Below are positions 40,250 to 42,529 of a stretch of 42,529 nucleotides of DNA, piece by piece; the first letter of the stretch is position 1, and every line of letters starts with the position of its first letter. A model generated the notes under the pieces. It made no database searches. It was not told where the DNA came from and saw only the letters and a program-made list of their open reading frames with translations. The position numbers and the translations under genes were made by a program. The DNA comes from Undibacterium sp. (lineage in GTDB: Bacteria; Pseudomonadota; Gammaproteobacteria; Burkholderiales; Burkholderiaceae_D), in contig JANYFV010000013.1 in NCBI GenBank assembly GCA_025359635.1, positions 1 through 42,529 of the forward strand, read 5' to 3'.

Positions 40250-41656
40250 GTGAAAAAAAAATCTCAATTGCTAGTGGCTGTCGCCGCATTAACCTTGCTA
40301 TTCGGCGAAGCTCGTGGCGAGGGTACCTACCGCAACACAGACAATAAAAATCTGGCCGACCTGGGAGAAGGTAGTTACCCTGTACCATACAAGAAACCCG
40401 TGATAGCAGAAATTAGTGATGCCTTGCACCGCATCCGCAATTATCTTGAATCAGTGACGCCGACACGCGTTATTCTCAACTCGTCTCGCGAGCCAGTCAC
40501 TGACTTTAGCGAGCCAGTAGCCGATGCCATCTTCGAGCCGAGCAAAGGTGACTATGGCATCATGGTCTACGAAATGGGAGTGGTGCATTCTGGCTTACTC
40601 AAAGCCAGCGAAGTCACAGGTGACCAGCGTTTCAACCAGATGACCGCACGTCACTTACAATTTTTTTCCGACAAGATGCCATATTTCCGCGCTCAGGAAG
40701 AACAGTTTCACCTTGAACGCGGCAATAGCTTTTCGCGCTTCCTCGATCCACGTTCACTCGATGATGTCGGCTCTATGTGTGCGGCCCTGGTACGCGCCCG
40801 CTTCGCCAAAGTTGGCCCGGACATGCGCCAGATGATTACCACGTGTAGCAACTTCGTCTCGCAAAAACAATACCGCCTGACCGATGGCACCTTGGCACGC
40901 AAGCGCCCACAGGCATCATCCCTTTGGGCTGACGATATGTATATGGGCGTACCTGCTCTTGCTGAGATGGGCCACCTGACCGGCGACAAAATCTGGTTCG
41001 ATGACGCGGTCAAAAACGTACTGCAGATGTCCGCCTATATGTACAATCAGCAGCTGGGTCTGTACACCCATGGCTGGAACGCCAACAACCCGGACGCACC
41101 ACAGTTCTACTGGGGTCGTGCCAATGGCTGGGCTGTGCTAGCGATGAGCGACCTGCTCGATGTGCTGCCGAAAAATCATCCTGGCTATCCCAAAGTATTG
41201 GCACAACTGCGTGCCAGCCTGCACGGCATTGCGCAACTGCAGTCCGGTAGCGGCCTGTGGCACCAGATGCTGGATCGTAACGACTCGTATCTTGAAACAT
41301 CGGCCAGCGCCATCTTCGTTTATACAATTGCACACGCCGTCAATCAGGGTTGGATCAACGCGGCTACCTATGGTTCAATCGCGCAGGCCGGCTGGAACGG
41401 TCTTGCAACCCGTATCAACGCCAAAGGACAAGTGGAAGGTACCTGTGTAGGAACCACGTTTGCCAGCGATCAGGTTTACTACTACAACCGACCTGTCAGC
41501 GTCGATGCCTTACACGGCTATGGTCCGACCTTGCTAGCAGGTGCCGAGATGATCACGCTACTCAAAAACCCTGCGATCAGCATCGAATACAAAGTCCGCA
41601 CCTATCACTACATTCCATCCATCGGCGGTAAGACCGACTACAGCGAACACCATTAG
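40250..41656 (+). CDS. GH105 (GH88-like) unsaturated rhamnogalacturonyl/galacturonyl hydrolase
   Basis: GTG start; SLWADDMYMGVPALAEMGHLTGDKIWFDDAV, GLYTHGWNANNPDAPQFYWGRANGWAVLAMSDLLDVLP, GLWHQMLDRNDSYLETSASAIFVYTIAHAVNQGWI. Confidence 0.92.
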   Translation: MKKKSQLLVAVAALTLLFGEARGEGTYRNTDNKNLADLGEGSYPVPYKKPVIAEISDALHRIRNYLESVTPTRVILNSSREPVTDFSEPVADAIFEPSKGDYGIMVYEMGVVHSGLLKASEVTGDQRFNQMTARHLQFFSDKMPYFRAQEEQFHLERGNSFSRFLDPRSLDDVGSMCAALVRARFAKVGPDMRQMITTCSNFVSQKQYRLTDGTLARKRPQASSLWADDMYMGVPALAEMGHLTGDKIWFDDAVKNVLQMSAYMYNQQLGLYTHGWNANNPDAPQFYWGRANGWAVLAMSDLLDVLPKNHPGYPKVLAQLRASLHGIAQLQSGSGLWHQMLDRNDSYLETSASAIFVYTIAHAVNQGWINAATYGSIAQAGWNGLATRINAKGQVEGTCVGTTFASDQVYYYNRPVSVDALHGYGPTLLAGAEMITLLKNPAISIEYKVRTYHYIPSIGGKTDYSEHH

Positions 41657-41706
41657 CTAACTGACAGTCACACTTTTTTCGACCCGTATTTTTAAGTGAA
41701 TTTAAT

Positions 41707-42529
41707 ATGACGAACATAAAAATTTTATCCTTGCTACTGCTCGGCATTCTCGCCAACCCGCTAGCTCAGGCAACTGAAAAACTCTCGGTCACGGTCAGCC
41801 ATGACCTGGGCATTGCCCGACCATCGGAAACGATCACCGTTGCCTGGTCAGCGGTCAATCAAGCACTGCCGGGTGCATTGATACAAAAAATTGCAGTCAA
41901 AGATGCCAAAGGCAACGTGTTGCCATACCAGGTTACCAACGTCGCACCTTTATCGAAAGACCCGCATAATATCGGTGTTGCTTATGGTGAGCTGATCTTC
42001 CAATACAACTTCGCGGCCGGTGAAAAAACGGCTACTTTCAGTGTCGAGAAAATCGACACCGTGGCGCCACCATTCCCAACCACAGTAAGCGCCCGATTCG
42101 TACCTGAACGTCTCGACGACTTCGCCTGGGAAAACGACAAAATAGCGCATCGCACCTATGGACCAGCATTGGCAGCACCCGCCGCGCCCGGCAGCGGCAA
42201 AGAAGTCTTGATCACCAGCGGGCTCGACATCTGGTTCAAACGTGTACCTTATCCAATTGTGGACCGCTGGTATAACAAGGGACATGATCACTATCACAAA
42301 GACGAGGGTGAAGGCATGGACATGTACAACGTCAGCAAATCACGTGGTGCAGGAGGAACAGGTATTTGGAATGATGGAATTCTCTACGCCAGCAATAATT
42401 TCAGCAGCGCCAAAGTACTCGCCAATGGCCCGATACGTGCGGTCTTTGAGCTGAGCTACGATAGCTGGGATGCGGGTGGCATTCAGGTCAGCGAAGTCAA
42501 GCGGTTTACCGTCGACGCGGGTCACTATT
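41707..42529 (+). CDS. DUF4861-like secreted protein, truncated by window edge
   Basis: Open frame from ATG 41707 to the window end: MTNIKILSLLLLGILANPLAQATEKLSVTVSHDLGIARPSETITVAW... VSARFVPERLDDFAWENDKIAHRTYGPAL... GLDIWFKRVPYPIVDRWYNKGHDHYHKDEGEGMDMYNVSKSRGAGGTGIWNDG; absent from the ORF track because no stop is reached. Confidence 0.8.
   Translation, partial: MTNIKILSLLLLGILANPLAQATEKLSVTVSHDLGIARPSETITVAWSAVNQALPGALIQKIAVKDAKGNVLPYQVTNVAPLSKDPHNIGVAYGELIFQYNFAAGEKTATFSVEKIDTVAPPFPTTVSARFVPERLDDFAWENDKIAHRTYGPALAAPAAPGSGKEVLITSGLDIWFKRVPYPIVDRWYNKGHDHYHKDEGEGMDMYNVSKSRGAGGTGIWNDGILYASNNFSSAKVLANGPIRAVFELSYDSWDAGGIQVSEVKRFTVDAGHY

Noticed and set aside
20534-42529. Pectin locus as a recent mobile genomic island
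   Set aside because: No integrase, transposase, tRNA flank or target-site duplication found; composition looks similar to the housekeeping part by eye

Overview
This window comes from a betaproteobacterial chromosome, probably Oxalobacteraceae/Undibacterium-like (inferred from gene content and order only). The left half (about 2.9-20.1 kb) is mostly housekeeping: proC-yggS divergent from pilT-pilU, a ZIP transporter, a sulfurtransferase, an EamA transporter, a Rieske oxygenase, a DUF1631 protein, xseB-ispA-dxs, two orphan solute-binding proteins, a PduO-type cobalamin adenosyltransferase and a LysR regulator. From about 20.5 kb to the right edge there is a compact pectin-utilisation locus. 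It has a TonB-dependent receptor, a CE12 rhamnogalacturonan acetylesterase, a GH28+CE8 fusion enzyme, a Tat-exported GH28, GH43, GH105, a DUF4861 protein cut by the window edge, and a hexuronate-type MFS transporter. The same region encodes an apparently complete oxidative galacturonate route: uronate dehydrogenase, SMP-30 lactonase, GarD-type dehydratase, KdgD and a KGSA-dehydrogenase-type ALDH. Two different FadR-type GntR regulators are present, each beside a candidate operator I could read by eye: a near-perfect 32-bp palindrome upstream of kdgD, and three TGG-N5-CCA sites in the regulator/garD divergent region. Small Neisseria dRS3-like palindromic repeats, several hairpin terminators and a KDE-repeat tail on the GH43 are also present. 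I found no rRNA, tRNA, CRISPR array or transposase. All family calls come from reading motifs and were not tested by database search.
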